This document shows positions 1 to 7,062 of a DNA stretch of 46,014 nucleotides, piece by piece. This stretch comes from a virus, in IMG/VR virus record IMGVR_UViG_3300032893_003189, positions 1 to 46,014 of that record; one strand, given 5' to 3'. How positions within the stretch are numbered: the first letter of the stretch is position 1; each line of letters begins with the position of its first letter. Under the pieces are notes generated by a model. That model saw only the letters and a program-made list of their open reading frames with translations. It ran no database searches and was not told the DNA's origin. A program made the position numbers and the translations under genes.

Positions 1-315
1 TCAATGGGCATTGGGTAGCCCCTCCTTTATCCAACTGGTAAATGAGATAAATGGAATATCGGGTACAAATAGTGGTTGTAGCTCGATATCTTTTAGCAGT
101 GCTATCATTGGTAGGCCGGTTTCTTCGTGTATCACGTTAGTTGGGAATCCAAGGCCATGAGTCCTTTGCTCTGAAGTGTCTATAGAGCCATCTATTCTTT
201 GTGCATACCTGCACATAAAATAATGCGGATCGTTTCTTACCCACACTTCGCGTTGGAACACTGATAGTTCACGATTGATAAACTTGGCGCGCTGGTAATT
301 CATTTTAGTGCTCAT
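1..315 (-). CDS. hypothetical protein, 104 aa
   Basis: This is the last gene of the leftward early operon, and its stop codon occupies the first three bases of the window. The ATG at 315 is preceded on the minus strand by a good GGAGGGGA ribosome-binding site, which supports this start over the internal Met at codon 5. The protein is soluble, with no membrane segment and no motif I recognise. Base composition is visibly more AT-rich and codon use less biased than in the neighbouring genes, which hints at separate acquisition. Function unknown. Confidence 0.6.
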   Translation of the reverse strand: MSTKMNYQRAKFINRELSVFQREVWVRNDPHYFMCRYAQRIDGSIDTSEQRTHGLGFPTNVIHEETGLPMIALLKDIELQPLFVPDIPFISFTSWIKEGLPNAH

Positions 316-371
316 TACTTCCCCTCCTTCCCTAAAAGGTCCAAGATTGCGCGAGCGGGAACTTGTCGGAT

Positions 372-581
372 TCAGTAATCCATCTCGCCGTCGTAGCGAA
401 GAAGTATCTCAACAGCCTTGTCTTGATGCGAACAGCTAACATCGTTAGCAACTTGGCGCAGCACCTCAACCATGTCCGCGACTAGACGGGCGTGGGCTGC
501 GAGACGCGGACGCAATTTGCCGTCCTCGACGCTGAACATGGAGCGTTGCAGGCTTTCGTTAAAATCAACGTGTGTAATCAT
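372..581 (-). CDS. hypothetical protein, 69 aa
   Basis: Small leftward ORF whose ATG overlaps the stop codon of the upstream gene (ATGA arrangement at 578-581), typical of translational coupling in a phage early operon. The predicted product is a short, mostly helical soluble protein (VADMVEVLRQVANDV) ending in an acidic tail. No family is recognised. Confidence rests on gene packing and GC-biased third positions. Confidence 0.55.
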   Translation of the reverse strand: MITHVDFNESLQRSMFSVEDGKLRPRLAAHARLVADMVEVLRQVANDVSCSHQDKAVEILLRYDGEMDY

Positions 582-865
582 ACTTCTTTATCTCCGAGTG
601 CTAGAGCGGCGCGAAGGCGCTCAATCCGCGTTGCTGAGACAATGCCATCCGGGCCGTTGTGGTCCCAACTATCTATTACGTCCTGCGCTGCCGTTCGCAG
701 TGTCTCGCGTTCGGCGTGGGCTTTGACTTGAATTAGTCGGCTCTCCGCCCTCTGTGCACGGGCGATGAGGGCAACCACAGTATCGCACAGATTATCAACC
801 TTATAGCTCAAAGCGCTTCCTCGTAGCTCTCTCGTTAATTCCAGCAATTCAGCGTCAGTTTTCAT
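578..865 (-). CDS. hypothetical helical protein, 95 aa
   Basis: Leftward ORF that overlaps its downstream neighbour by 4 nt and its upstream neighbour by 11 nt. The sequence is rich in Leu, Ala, Glu and Arg with heptad-like spacing (ELLELTRELRGSAL, then AQRAESRLIQVKAHAERETLRTAAQ), so a coiled coil is likely. It could be a small accessory or regulatory factor, but nothing identifies a specific function. Confidence 0.55.
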   Translation of the reverse strand: MKTDAELLELTRELRGSALSYKVDNLCDTVVALIARAQRAESRLIQVKAHAERETLRTAAQDVIDSWDHNGPDGIVSATRIERLRAALALGDKEV

Positions 866-1055
866 GGGTTGGTTCCTTCTCTCGTTTCATCTCTGCGCGA
901 ACCGACTGATTGTGTGCGCGGCGTAACATCTTTACGGTTTCGCGAATGCTTTTGTAACAGTCATCGCAGAGTGTATCCTTGACACCAAATCGGTCGCACA
1001 TGAAGGCTCGGTCATAGCTGAGTTCTTTATCGCAACAAGCACAATGTTCTGGCAT
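855..1055 (-). CDS. small zinc-ribbon protein, 66 aa
   Basis: The N-terminal half holds paired cysteines typical of a treble-clef or zinc-ribbon fold: CACC near residues 5-8, a lone Cys near residue 19, and CDDC near residues 30-33. The C-terminal half is basic and helical. Such proteins are common in phage early regions, where they usually act in protein or nucleic-acid binding. The specific role is unknown. The ATG at 1055 has a GGGGAGG-like Shine-Dalgarno immediately upstream on the minus strand. Confidence 0.6.
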   Translation of the reverse strand: MPEHCACCDKELSYDRAFMCDRFGVKDTLCDDCYKSIRETVKMLRRAHNQSVRAEMKREKEPTHEN

Positions 1056-1088
1056 CGTCCTACCTCCCCGCGATCCAGCAGATCGTCG

Positions 1089-1280
1089 CTACCGACTCCG
1101 TGCCCGTTTCTGGCGTCGCTTTTCGGCGCGGTTATTGAGAAACGGTGCCGGGTATTTCTTTTCGTGTTTCCGTTCAAGGGTATCAAGAATCTCACGTGTC
1201 CGAGTTGGTGAGATATCGTAATGGTGCAAGTCGAGAAGCAACGCATCGGACATTGCCGCTAGGAGGGTTCTTCCGTTCAT
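1089..1280 (-). CDS. hypothetical basic protein, 63 aa
   Basis: The start at 1280 (MNGRTLLAAM) is preferred to an upstream in-frame start because its ATG overlaps the stop of the upstream gene by the usual ATGA junction. The product has an N-terminal helical part and a strongly basic C-terminus (NNRAEKRRQKRARSR), suggesting nucleic-acid contact. No family is recognised. Confidence 0.5.
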   Translation of the reverse strand: MNGRTLLAAMSDALLLDLHHYDISPTRTREILDTLERKHEKKYPAPFLNNRAEKRRQKRARSR

Positions 1281-1498
1281 AATGCCCTCAACAGAATCGC
1301 CGCTATCACCATCGCCGCGCCGAGCGCCGTCCACGCTAGCGCCCGCACTACGGACCAGCCGGACTCAGTGGGGGTGTAGTCAAGCCGCTGGATGGGCGGC
1401 GAGCAACTAGTATCAATCAGGCATTCACGCAGTATATGCGTCCGCTCGCGTTGCGAACGTAGCTCAGCGTAGTGGGCGATGCGTTGGATTTGGTTCAT
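1277..1498 (-). CDS. small tail-anchored membrane protein, 73 aa
   Basis: The first 50 or so residues are soluble and charged. The C-terminal segment (SVVRALAWTALGAAMVIAAILLRAL) is a single hydrophobic helix, so the protein is probably anchored in the inner membrane by its C-terminus. It overlaps both neighbours by 4 nt or less, which supports expression from the leftward operon. Function unknown. Being far from the lysis cassette, it is unlikely to be the main holin. Confidence 0.5.
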   Translation of the reverse strand: MNQIQRIAHYAELRSQRERTHILRECLIDTSCSPPIQRLDYTPTESGWSVVRALAWTALGAAMVIAAILLRAL

Positions 1499-2031
1499 GG
1501 CATGTTTCCTTTGGAGTAGGGCGCTTTCTTATTGATGATTGCGAAACGCAGATAGCGAACCTCCGTTTGTAAGTCCACCATTTCACGTTTTGGTGCATCC
1601 CGTACAATGACCACCTTGCGACCGATTACATGCAGCAATCCATGATCGGGTGCGTGCTTTTCCACGAGATTGATGGTCACTATATCCGGTTCGCTCATAA
1701 AAAAACGGAAGTTACCCATCCGGGGAAGCGGCACTTCCACGTACCCCAACTGTTGAGCCACGCGGCGTCCAAATCTGCCATGCAACTGGCGGTCGCCATT
1801 TGTCGGATGCTCAAACCCGATAGCTTTTTTCTTATCGGCGTAGAAGTCGGATACCGAAGTCTTACATTCAACAACCGTGCTGCCACGCCACCGGAAAGAA
1901 CTGGCCCAGCCAATCGCATCAGGGATTTCATCGCAAGAAGCGACATTACCAAATACAGGCTGACAGCGGCGCGTACCGTATAGCCAACGTAAGGCCCGCT
2001 GGCAGAGTTCGCCATGTGTTAAGCTGCCCAT
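1495..2031 (-). CDS. PD-(D/E)XK-like nuclease-fold protein (MmcB-like), 178 aa
   Basis: The central segment reads D-A-I-G-W near residue 37, then a strand ending V-V-E-C-K-T-S near residues 53-59, followed by DFYADKKK. A conserved Asp followed by ExK on a hydrophobic strand is the signature of restriction-endonuclease-fold enzymes. The VECKTSVSDF part resembles bacterial MmcB-like DNA-repair proteins and related phage genes. The role is probably DNA processing, but activity is inferred from the motif only. It lies downstream of the RecB-like exonuclease on the same strand, overlaps the next gene by 4 nt, and starts at the ATG (2031) just after the small gene that ends at 2035. Confidence 0.6.
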   Translation of the reverse strand: MGSLTHGELCQRALRWLYGTRRCQPVFGNVASCDEIPDAIGWASSFRWRGSTVVECKTSVSDFYADKKKAIGFEHPTNGDRQLHGRFGRRVAQQLGYVEVPLPRMGNFRFFMSEPDIVTINLVEKHAPDHGLLHVIGRKVVIVRDAPKREMVDLQTEVRYLRFAIINKKAPYSKGNMP

Positions 2032-2034
2032 CCG

Positions 2035-2145
2035 TCATAGCTCCTTGCGTACATGGCGGATTGACGCTGTTGGTTCATGATTGGTTGTTTCTCCGCGTTT
2101 CCAGCCGAGCGGCCAGCAAAGCGGATATGCGGTTTCTGCGTTCAT
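2035..2145 (-). CDS. mini-protein with YPLxWPxGW motif, 36 aa
   Basis: This very short ORF begins MNAETAYPLCWPLGWKRGE and has a strong GGGGAGGG ribosome-binding site 6-7 nt before its ATG, immediately after the exonuclease gene. The YPLxWPxGWxR opening is, from memory, typical of the N-terminus of longer phage DnaJ-like proteins. Here the reading frame stops about 20 residues later, so it may be a truncated remnant or a genuine peptide. It fits exactly between its neighbours. Confidence 0.5.
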   Translation of the reverse strand: MNAETAYPLCWPLGWKRGETTNHEPTASIRHVRKEL

Positions 2146-2146
2146 T

Positions 2147-2812
2147 TTATTCCCTCCCCGCCACCACGCGGTCCAAGTCGTAAGCGCGGCGGTAGAGTTT
2201 AAACAGTTCCCACGCCGCCGCGAGCTTTGGATGGTCGATGCGGAATGAGTGCTGCGCGAAGTCCATCCCTTCTTTGCCGAAGCGCAGAACATGGAAGAAT
2301 CCGGTAATAGGTGAATCAGGGTGAGACTCATTCCAGAGATTGATATAGGCCGCGCCCTGAATCAGATTGTCCGGGTAGAAATCCTTAGCTGACTTCCAGT
2401 CGATCATCGACAGTTTGTCGTCGTGTTCGCAGCCGTTCGCGTCAGGAGTGCCGCCGTAGCGGTACACTTCGGAAACCAGCGGAACCTCGATAGGGGCAAT
2501 CTCGATATGCGCGCCGTCGCGCCATCGCAAAAATGCCTCGAAAGCGTTGCCGCGCGCCCGCTTCACGTTCTCTGGCGGAATGTTGGCGGGCGGCTCTGGC
2601 TCCGGCTGCCCGCGCAGGTGCGCCTCGATTAGCGCATGGACGTAAGTGCCAACGTCGGCCTCCGGCTTCTCGAAGCGCGGCTTGCCCGCCTTCCCTTGGT
2701 TGTACGCCCACCCGATTAGCGCGCCAGCGTCTTTGAAGCGCCCGATGATTGTAGTCGTGCCGGGAACTTCGCGGCCATCGGTGGTACGGTAGCCTGCGCG
2801 TGGAGTGGGCAT
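2147..2812 (-). CDS. RecB/Cas4-like PD-(D/E)XK exonuclease, 221 aa
   Basis: This is a phage recombination exonuclease, expected to resect double-stranded ends for the single-strand annealing protein encoded divergently at 3113. The sequence shows the family order: a helix with GTYVHALIEAHL near residue 55 (the conserved His of this superfamily), an Asp in GGTPDANGC near residue 124, then M-I-D-W-K-S near residues 135-140 as the D-x-K strand, followed by the motif IV helix LIQGAAYINLWNE with its conserved Gln and Tyr. Length fits small phage exonucleases. The start at 2812 overlaps the last base of the ribbon-helix-helix gene, so the two are co-transcribed. Confidence 0.8.
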   Translation of the reverse strand: MPTPRAGYRTTDGREVPGTTTIIGRFKDAGALIGWAYNQGKAGKPRFEKPEADVGTYVHALIEAHLRGQPEPEPPANIPPENVKRARGNAFEAFLRWRDGAHIEIAPIEVPLVSEVYRYGGTPDANGCEHDDKLSMIDWKSAKDFYPDNLIQGAAYINLWNESHPDSPITGFFHVLRFGKEGMDFAQHSFRIDHPKLAAAWELFKLYRRAYDLDRVVAGRE

Positions 2813-2985
2813 TACGATTTCCTTTTTTCAGGCTTCCCTATTTCAGTGGGGAGCGCAGCATTGAAGGCCAGCAGCGCCGCGCGATTAAGCGGTAGCGCCA
2901 ATTCAGCCGCGTAATATCGAAGCCGCCTATGGAGCGGCTCCGGTACTCGCAGCACCAACTTATGGGTGTCGAGTTTTTTCTCCAT
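2812..2985 (-). CDS. ribbon-helix-helix-like small regulator, 57 aa
   Basis: From the Met at 2985 the sequence is a basic beta-strand (THKLVLRVPEPLHRRLRYYAAELALPLNRAALLAFNAAL), with strand, helix and helix in the order of Arc/CopG DNA-binding proteins. It lies at the head of the leftward operon, between two divergent promoters, so it is the best candidate for their autoregulator. The longer in-frame start at 3042 would read through the promoter and is disfavoured. The predicted transcription start coincides with the ATG, so the message may be leaderless. Confidence 0.6.
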   Translation of the reverse strand: MEKKLDTHKLVLRVPEPLHRRLRYYAAELALPLNRAALLAFNAALPTEIGKPEKRKS

Positions 2986-2991
2986 GCTTCG

Positions 2992-3020
2992 CTTATGGCA
3001 CAGCGGGGCATCGGTGTCAA
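2992..3020 (-). promoter_or_regulatory. leftward sigma70-type promoter of early-left operon
   Basis: Read on the minus strand there is a perfect TTGACA (complement of 3015-3020), a 17-nt spacer and CATAAG (complement of 2992-2997), which matches TATAAT at four of six positions. The expected start point lies around 2985, exactly at the ATG of the ribbon-helix-helix gene. Confidence 0.55.
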
Positions 3021-3062
3021 GCCGGATGCGGCGAATACCCACAGGTAGAGAGGTACGCGGGG

Positions 3063-3103
3063 TTGACAGGGGGCGCGGGTAAGGAGTAGATCTTACGCGG
3101 AGG
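3063..3103 (+). promoter_or_regulatory. rightward promoter and Shine-Dalgarno of recombination/replication operon
   Basis: TTGACA at 3063-3068 is a perfect -35 box. TAGATC at 3087-3092 is a moderate -10 at an 18-nt spacing. A strong GGAGG at 3099-3103 stands 9 nt before the bet ATG at 3113. It is back to back with the leftward promoter, with about 40 bp between the two -35 boxes, suitable for shared operators. Confidence 0.5.
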
Positions 3104-3112
3104 TTAAATTTA

Positions 3113-4057
3113 ATGTCAAACGATCTTCAAATAAACGACCTGACGCGCGAGCTTGCGGCGGCGTACAAGGTGTCGCCGGATGAATTGGTAAAAACCACAA
3201 AGGCGATCTGCTTTCCCGGCGGCGCGGCCAGCAACGAACAGCTTTTCGTTTTCCTCACGGTCGCGCGCCAGCATGATCTCAATCCGTTCCTGCGCGAGCT
3301 ATACGCTTTCGTCAGCGGCGGCAAGCTGCAAGTAATCGTCGGCTTCGACGGCTGGGTTAAGCTGGTGAATCGCAATCCGAATTTCGCGGGCTTTCAGTTC
3401 GAGGATCGGCTGGACGACAAAGGCAATCTCGTTTCCGTGACGTGCCGCATGTGGCGTAAGGACTGGGGCGCGCACCATGGCGAAACGACGGAATACCTTG
3501 CGGAATGCGTCGGCACGACAGAGCCGTGGAAGAAGTGGCCGCACCGGATGCTTCGCACGAAAGCATACATTCAATGCGCGCGACTTACGTTCGGGTTCGC
3601 TGGCGTGATAGACCCGGATGAGGGCGAGCGCATAGAACATCCTGAATCGTGGTCGAACCAAAAAACTCCAGCGGCGGCGCGGGTGGTGGAGGCGGAAGTC
3701 GTGAAAGAGGAACCCGCGCCGCCCGCTGCCGTCGAAAATGCCGCTGTAGCTCAAGGGACAGAGCAGGCTGCTTCTATCAGCACGGTTGCGGGTTCGATTC
3801 CTGCCAGCGGCGCAGCTACCGCCCCGGAGGCCACGCCACCCAAGCGCGGGAGACCGCCGAAAGCGGCAGCGCCGGCCCCCGTCAATCCGCCCACCGCAGG
3901 CGGCGACCCCAAAGTGAAACTCAAGGAACTATGGGCGGCACTTCCGAGCGCGCGGCAGACCGTGATGCTCGGTCAGGCGGGCGTCGCCAAGTTCGACGAT
4001 CTGACGGATGAGCAGGCGTCAAAAATCGTAGAGAAAATCGAAAAGAGAGGACGCTAA
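3113..4057 (+). CDS. bet: Bet/RecT-family single-strand annealing protein, 314 aa
   Basis: This is a phage recombinase that anneals complementary single strands during recombination and end repair, partnered by the exonuclease at 2147. The core (about residues 1-185) has family-typical blocks: FLTVARQHDLNPFLRELYAF, then LQVIVGFDGWVKLVNRNPNFAGFQF, and a late block WPHRMLRTKAYIQCARLTFGFAGV. After it comes a long Ala/Pro-rich linker with an AT-hook-like KRGRPPK, then a short helical C-terminal domain (KVKLKELWAALPSARQTVMLGQAGV). Residues 210-234 of the linker are encoded by DNA that is at the same time a complete tRNA gene sequence (3740-3812), with no stop codon. The ORF is the first gene of the rightward replication operon. 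AGA codons occur at 3851 and 4046, both downstream of that tRNA. Confidence 0.85.
   Translation: MSNDLQINDLTRELAAAYKVSPDELVKTTKAICFPGGAASNEQLFVFLTVARQHDLNPFLRELYAFVSGGKLQVIVGFDGWVKLVNRNPNFAGFQFEDRLDDKGNLVSVTCRMWRKDWGAHHGETTEYLAECVGTTEPWKKWPHRMLRTKAYIQCARLTFGFAGVIDPDEGERIEHPESWSNQKTPAAARVVEAEVVKEEPAPPAAVENAAVAQGTEQAASISTVAGSIPASGAATAPEATPPKRGRPPKAAAPAPVNPPTAGGDPKVKLKELWAALPSARQTVMLGQAGVAKFDDLTDEQASKIVEKIEKRGR
3740..3812 (+). tRNA. tRNA-Arg(UCU)-like gene embedded in bet
   Basis: A full cloverleaf can be drawn. The 7-bp acceptor stem 3740-3746 with 3805-3811 is perfect. TA fills positions 8-9. The D-stem GCTC/GAGC has an 8-nt loop containing GGG. The anticodon stem 3766-3770 with 3778-3782 has four pairs plus one G-A mismatch at the top. 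The 7-nt loop CTTCTAT has anticodon TCT. The 5-nt variable region is CGGTT. The T-stem GCGGG/CCTGC has one G-U, and its loop TTCGATT fits the TTCRANY consensus. CCA is not encoded. It lies on the same strand and in frame with bet. It could be a working gene, a captured fossil or an RNA-processing signal. Confidence 0.8.
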
Positions 4058-4058
4058 A

Positions 4059-4604
4059 ATGATCGTAAACCTTAAGGCAGTTCCCGACAATCAAGGCGGC
4101 GGGCCGCTCCCGCTCGGCAAGTACGCTTGTCGGATGCACGTCATCCCGAATCAGGTTGACACGCAGGGGTCGCCCATGCTGGACGGTGACAACAATCCGG
4201 CGCCGTGGCGGACGACGGCGGGCGATCCGATGTGGAAGCTCGAAATGCTGATCCTTGACGGGCCATATAAGGGCCGCAAGATTCTCGATCAGATTTCGTT
4301 CGGCGCGGCGGCGCTCAAGCGCGTGAAGATTATCTACGTGCGCGCGGGGCTGGCGAAAGGAGACGAAGAGAAAATCGACCTGCAACCGGACGACCTTGAG
4401 GGGACCATGTGGTACGTCACGATTGACCGGCTTGAGGAGTCGAAGAAGATCAACCCGAAAACCAACAAGCCTTACATGAACGGCAAGACGGCGTTTGATG
4501 GCTATGAGGTCATGGACGCAGAGACGGCGGCGCGCCTGTCGAAAGTTGCGGCTGAGGCCAGCGCGGCAGCCACAGCCGAAACGGCGGACGATCTCCCGTT
4601 CTGA
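4059..4604 (+). CDS. SSB-like protein with SSB-type acidic tip (DUF669-like), 181 aa
   Basis: The protein is beta-rich in its first 130 residues (for example MWKLEMLILDGPYKGRKIL, MWYVTIDRL), with an Ala-rich linker and the C-terminal tip ETADDLPF. The D-D-L-P-F ending matches the partner-recruiting tip of bacterial single-stranded DNA-binding proteins (DDDIPF). Its position between bet and the helicase matches phage DUF669-type ssDNA-binding proteins. It probably coats single strands and recruits host or phage replication proteins. The ATG is 1 nt after the bet stop codon. The family assignment is by layout and tip rather than by a full domain match. Confidence 0.65.
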   Translation: MIVNLKAVPDNQGGGPLPLGKYACRMHVIPNQVDTQGSPMLDGDNNPAPWRTTAGDPMWKLEMLILDGPYKGRKILDQISFGAAALKRVKIIYVRAGLAKGDEEKIDLQPDDLEGTMWYVTIDRLEESKKINPKTNKPYMNGKTAFDGYEVMDAETAARLSKVAAEASAAATAETADDLPF

Positions 4605-6268
4605 TGCTCAAGCTGGCCGACATTGCCGACATCGCGGGCTTCGGTCCGGTTCTACGGAAGCGCATCAAAACCACATTCCCTAAAGAGGAATGGCGGGACA
4701 ATCCATATTGCCTAACGGAAGTTCACGGAATCGGTTTCGTAAAAGCGGATGCCGTGGCGCTGCAACTCGGCATCGCGAAGGACGCGAAAGAGCGAATTAG
4801 CGCGGGCGCGGCATGGGTGCTGTCACAAGCGGAAATGGAGGGACATACGGTCCTCCCCCTTCAAATCTTCGGCGAGGGGCTGTCGAGCGCCTTAAATACG
4901 TCGCTACCCGACGACCTTGACCTTGACGGCGACTTCGAGGTTGACGCTGGCCTCATCGCGCGCGGTAGGACGGCGAAGGCGGAGCGCACGGTCGCCGCGA
5001 TCATTCAAAGCATGATGCGCGAGCGCGAGCCGTTGCCTGCGTTCGCGATGGAGGGCTTGAAAAATGACCAGCGCCAAGCGGTCGAGGCTATTCGATATTT
5101 CCCGGTCTTTACGCTCCTTGGAGGGCCGGGTGTCGGCAAAACTCACACAATCCGAACGCTTATTGAAGGAAGCAAAGATTCTATTGCGCTCTGTGCGCCG
5201 ACTGGTAAGGCGGCTAAGAGAATCGAGGAACTGAGCGGCCAGCGGGCGCAGACGATTCACCGGCTGCTTGGCGTGCTGAAATTCGGCGGCACGCCCGCGC
5301 ACTCTCCGGGCTTTAAGTTTGAATATAACCGCTACAATACGCTGCCCTACGACATGGTGATTGCGGACGAATCGAGCATGATCGACATTCGCCTCATGGC
5401 CGACCTCTGCGAAGCCCTTAACCCGGACGCGCGGCTATTGCTGGTTGGCGACCCATTCCAGTTACCAGCGGTCGGCCCCGGCGCGGTATTGCGCGACCTG
5501 ACGCAAACTCGGCAAGGCCGATGGGCGAACGGACCCGGCGGTGCGCCGTTTTTCGAGCTAACCGAACTCAAGCGCCAAGACCCGGATAAATTGATCGCGC
5601 GGAACTGCCAAGCGATCCGCTATGAACATCGCGTGATTGTCGATAACGCCAAGGCATCGGATTTCTTTTTTGCGCCCATTCCCGATGCGCGCCGTGCCGC
5701 CGACGAAATTGTCAAGCTGGTCATTGAGCGGCTCCCAAAAAAGTACGGGCTGGACCCGACGCGCGACATTACGGTGCTGGCGGCGCTGCGCGACAAGGGC
5801 GAGTTGAGCGTCAAGGCGCTGAATACGCGGTTGCGCGCAGTACTGAATCCTGACGCGGGCGCAGCGCGGTGGGCGGTTGGCGACCGCGTAATCCAGACCT
5901 CGAATAATTACAAATTCGATATGATGAATGGCGACCTCGGCACGATTTGCGAGATTACGCTGCTCGGAATGTCGGTCGAATTCGACACGCCGCAACGCAT
6001 CGTGAAGGCTCCTAACGATGAATTCGACCTATTGCACGCCTACGCACTGACGGTGCATAGGTTCCAAGGTAGCGAGAACCGCGCGGTGGTCGTCGCGATC
6101 CATGAGGAGCAGGGGCAAATGGTCGTCCATGCAAATTCGATCTATACTGCAATCTCCCGCGCGCGGGAACTTTGCGTGATGGTCGGCTCGCGGGCGGCGC
6201 TGGACGGGGCGGCAGCGCGGCATCGGGAAGTGGCGCGATGGACAAGACTCGCAAGCCTGCTGTCATAA
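4604..6268 (+). CDS. RecD2-like superfamily 1 helicase, 554 aa
   Basis: ATP-dependent DNA helicase of the RecD/TraA group. The N-terminus holds helix-hairpin-helix-like segments (IAGFGPVLRKRI, EVHGIGFVKADAVA). Walker A GGPGVGKTHT lies near residues 173-182, motif Ia APTGKAAKR near 200, Walker B VIADESSMID near 251, motif III LLLVGDPFQLPAVGPG near 282, and the C-terminal UvrD-type block HAYALTVHRFQGSEN near 477 with TAISRARELCVM near 520. It likely unwinds DNA in replication or recombination beside the annealase. It is shorter than RecD2 (about 700 aa). The start codon overlaps the SSB-like gene's stop. Confidence 0.85.
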   Translation: MLKLADIADIAGFGPVLRKRIKTTFPKEEWRDNPYCLTEVHGIGFVKADAVALQLGIAKDAKERISAGAAWVLSQAEMEGHTVLPLQIFGEGLSSALNTSLPDDLDLDGDFEVDAGLIARGRTAKAERTVAAIIQSMMREREPLPAFAMEGLKNDQRQAVEAIRYFPVFTLLGGPGVGKTHTIRTLIEGSKDSIALCAPTGKAAKRIEELSGQRAQTIHRLLGVLKFGGTPAHSPGFKFEYNRYNTLPYDMVIADESSMIDIRLMADLCEALNPDARLLLVGDPFQLPAVGPGAVLRDLTQTRQGRWANGPGGAPFFELTELKRQDPDKLIARNCQAIRYEHRVIVDNAKASDFFFAPIPDARRAADEIVKLVIERLPKKYGLDPTRDITVLAALRDKGELSVKALNTRLRAVLNPDAGAARWAVGDRVIQTSNNYKFDMMNGDLGTICEITLLGMSVEFDTPQRIVKAPNDEFDLLHAYALTVHRFQGSENRAVVVAIHEEQGQMVVHANSIYTAISRARELCVMVGSRAALDGAAARHREVARWTRLASLLS

Positions 6269-6699
6269 TCCTTGTGGATACTCGCGAGCAAGCGCCGCTC
6301 TATTTCGGCGGCGCTGAGACCCGCTTGGCAACTCTCGCGACGGGGGACTACAGTATTGCGGTTGGCGACCGCGACCTAAGCGACATAATCGCGATTGAGC
6401 GCAAGAGCATGGGTGACCTGTTCGGGACGGTGGGCGCGGGCCGTGAGCGATTTGAGCGCGAATTGGAGCGGAGCCGGACCTTGAGATACTTCGGGATCGT
6501 AATAGAGGCGACGATGCCGGAAATTCTGGCGGGCGCGCGATTTAGTCGGATCTCGCCAAAGGCGGTTGTCGGCTCCTTGTTGAGTTGGAGCGTGAAATTC
6601 GGCGCGCACGTTTTCTTTACGGGCGACCGGCGCGCGGCGGCGGCGACCACGCGGAAATTATTGACAAAGGCGGCGGAATACTTTGTCGATGGCGAATGA
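6238..6699 (+). CDS. ERCC4-fold nuclease, 153 aa
   Basis: The sequence carries the ERCC4 nuclease signature: V-D-T-R-E-Q at residues 13-18, G-D-Y-S at 36-39, and I-E-R-K-S at 53-57, followed by RERFERELER. These supply the conserved acidic and Lys residues of XPF/MUS81-type nucleases. No tandem HhH domain follows, so it is a minimal single-domain enzyme as in other phages. It probably cuts branched or flapped DNA during replication. The ATG at 6238 lies inside the 3' end of the helicase gene (31-nt overlap); an upstream in-frame start at 6172 would lengthen the overlap and is unlikely. Confidence 0.8.
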   Translation: MDKTRKPAVIILVDTREQAPLYFGGAETRLATLATGDYSIAVGDRDLSDIIAIERKSMGDLFGTVGAGRERFERELERSRTLRYFGIVIEATMPEILAGARFSRISPKAVVGSLLSWSVKFGAHVFFTGDRRAAAATTRKLLTKAAEYFVDGE

Positions 6700-7048
6700 G
6701 CGCAGACGGGCGCAATGGCGTAAGAATACGCTGGCCTACGTGGCGCGGCATCCTGAACGCCGCAAGAATTATCGCGCGCGGGTAATCACGGAACGCAGGC
6801 GGCGCGCGATCTTACTTTTAGGCGGCGCGTGCGTTGACTGCGGGGAAAGGGACGAGCGGCTACTGCAATTCGACCACATAGACCCGACCACTAAAGTTAT
6901 CGAAGTTTCCTGCCTCCTCGATTGCCGCCCGGAGCGCATTGTCGAAGAATTGCTGAAATGCGCCCTTCGGTGTGTTGAGTGCCATATGCAGAAATCGAAA
7001 GACGATGAAATCAGGCGACGAATCAAACCGGAAGATGTGCCTTTTTAA
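6689..7048 (+). CDS. HNH endonuclease-like protein, 119 aa
   Basis: After a very basic N-terminus (RRAQWRKNTLAYVARHPERRKNYRARV) comes an HNH core: CVDCGERDERLLQFDHIDP with a zinc CxxC and the D-H dyad, then ELLKCALRCVECHMQKSK with the second CxxC and the terminal His. This is a beta-beta-alpha metal nuclease layout. It may be a free-standing homing-type enzyme or a replication-associated nuclease. It overlaps the ERCC4 gene by 11 nt. The ATG at 6689 is chosen over a TTG two codons upstream. Confidence 0.75.
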   Translation: MANERRRAQWRKNTLAYVARHPERRKNYRARVITERRRRAILLLGGACVDCGERDERLLQFDHIDPTTKVIEVSCLLDCRPERIVEELLKCALRCVECHMQKSKDDEIRRRIKPEDVPF

Positions 7049-7062
7049 GGCGAGGGGAATCC

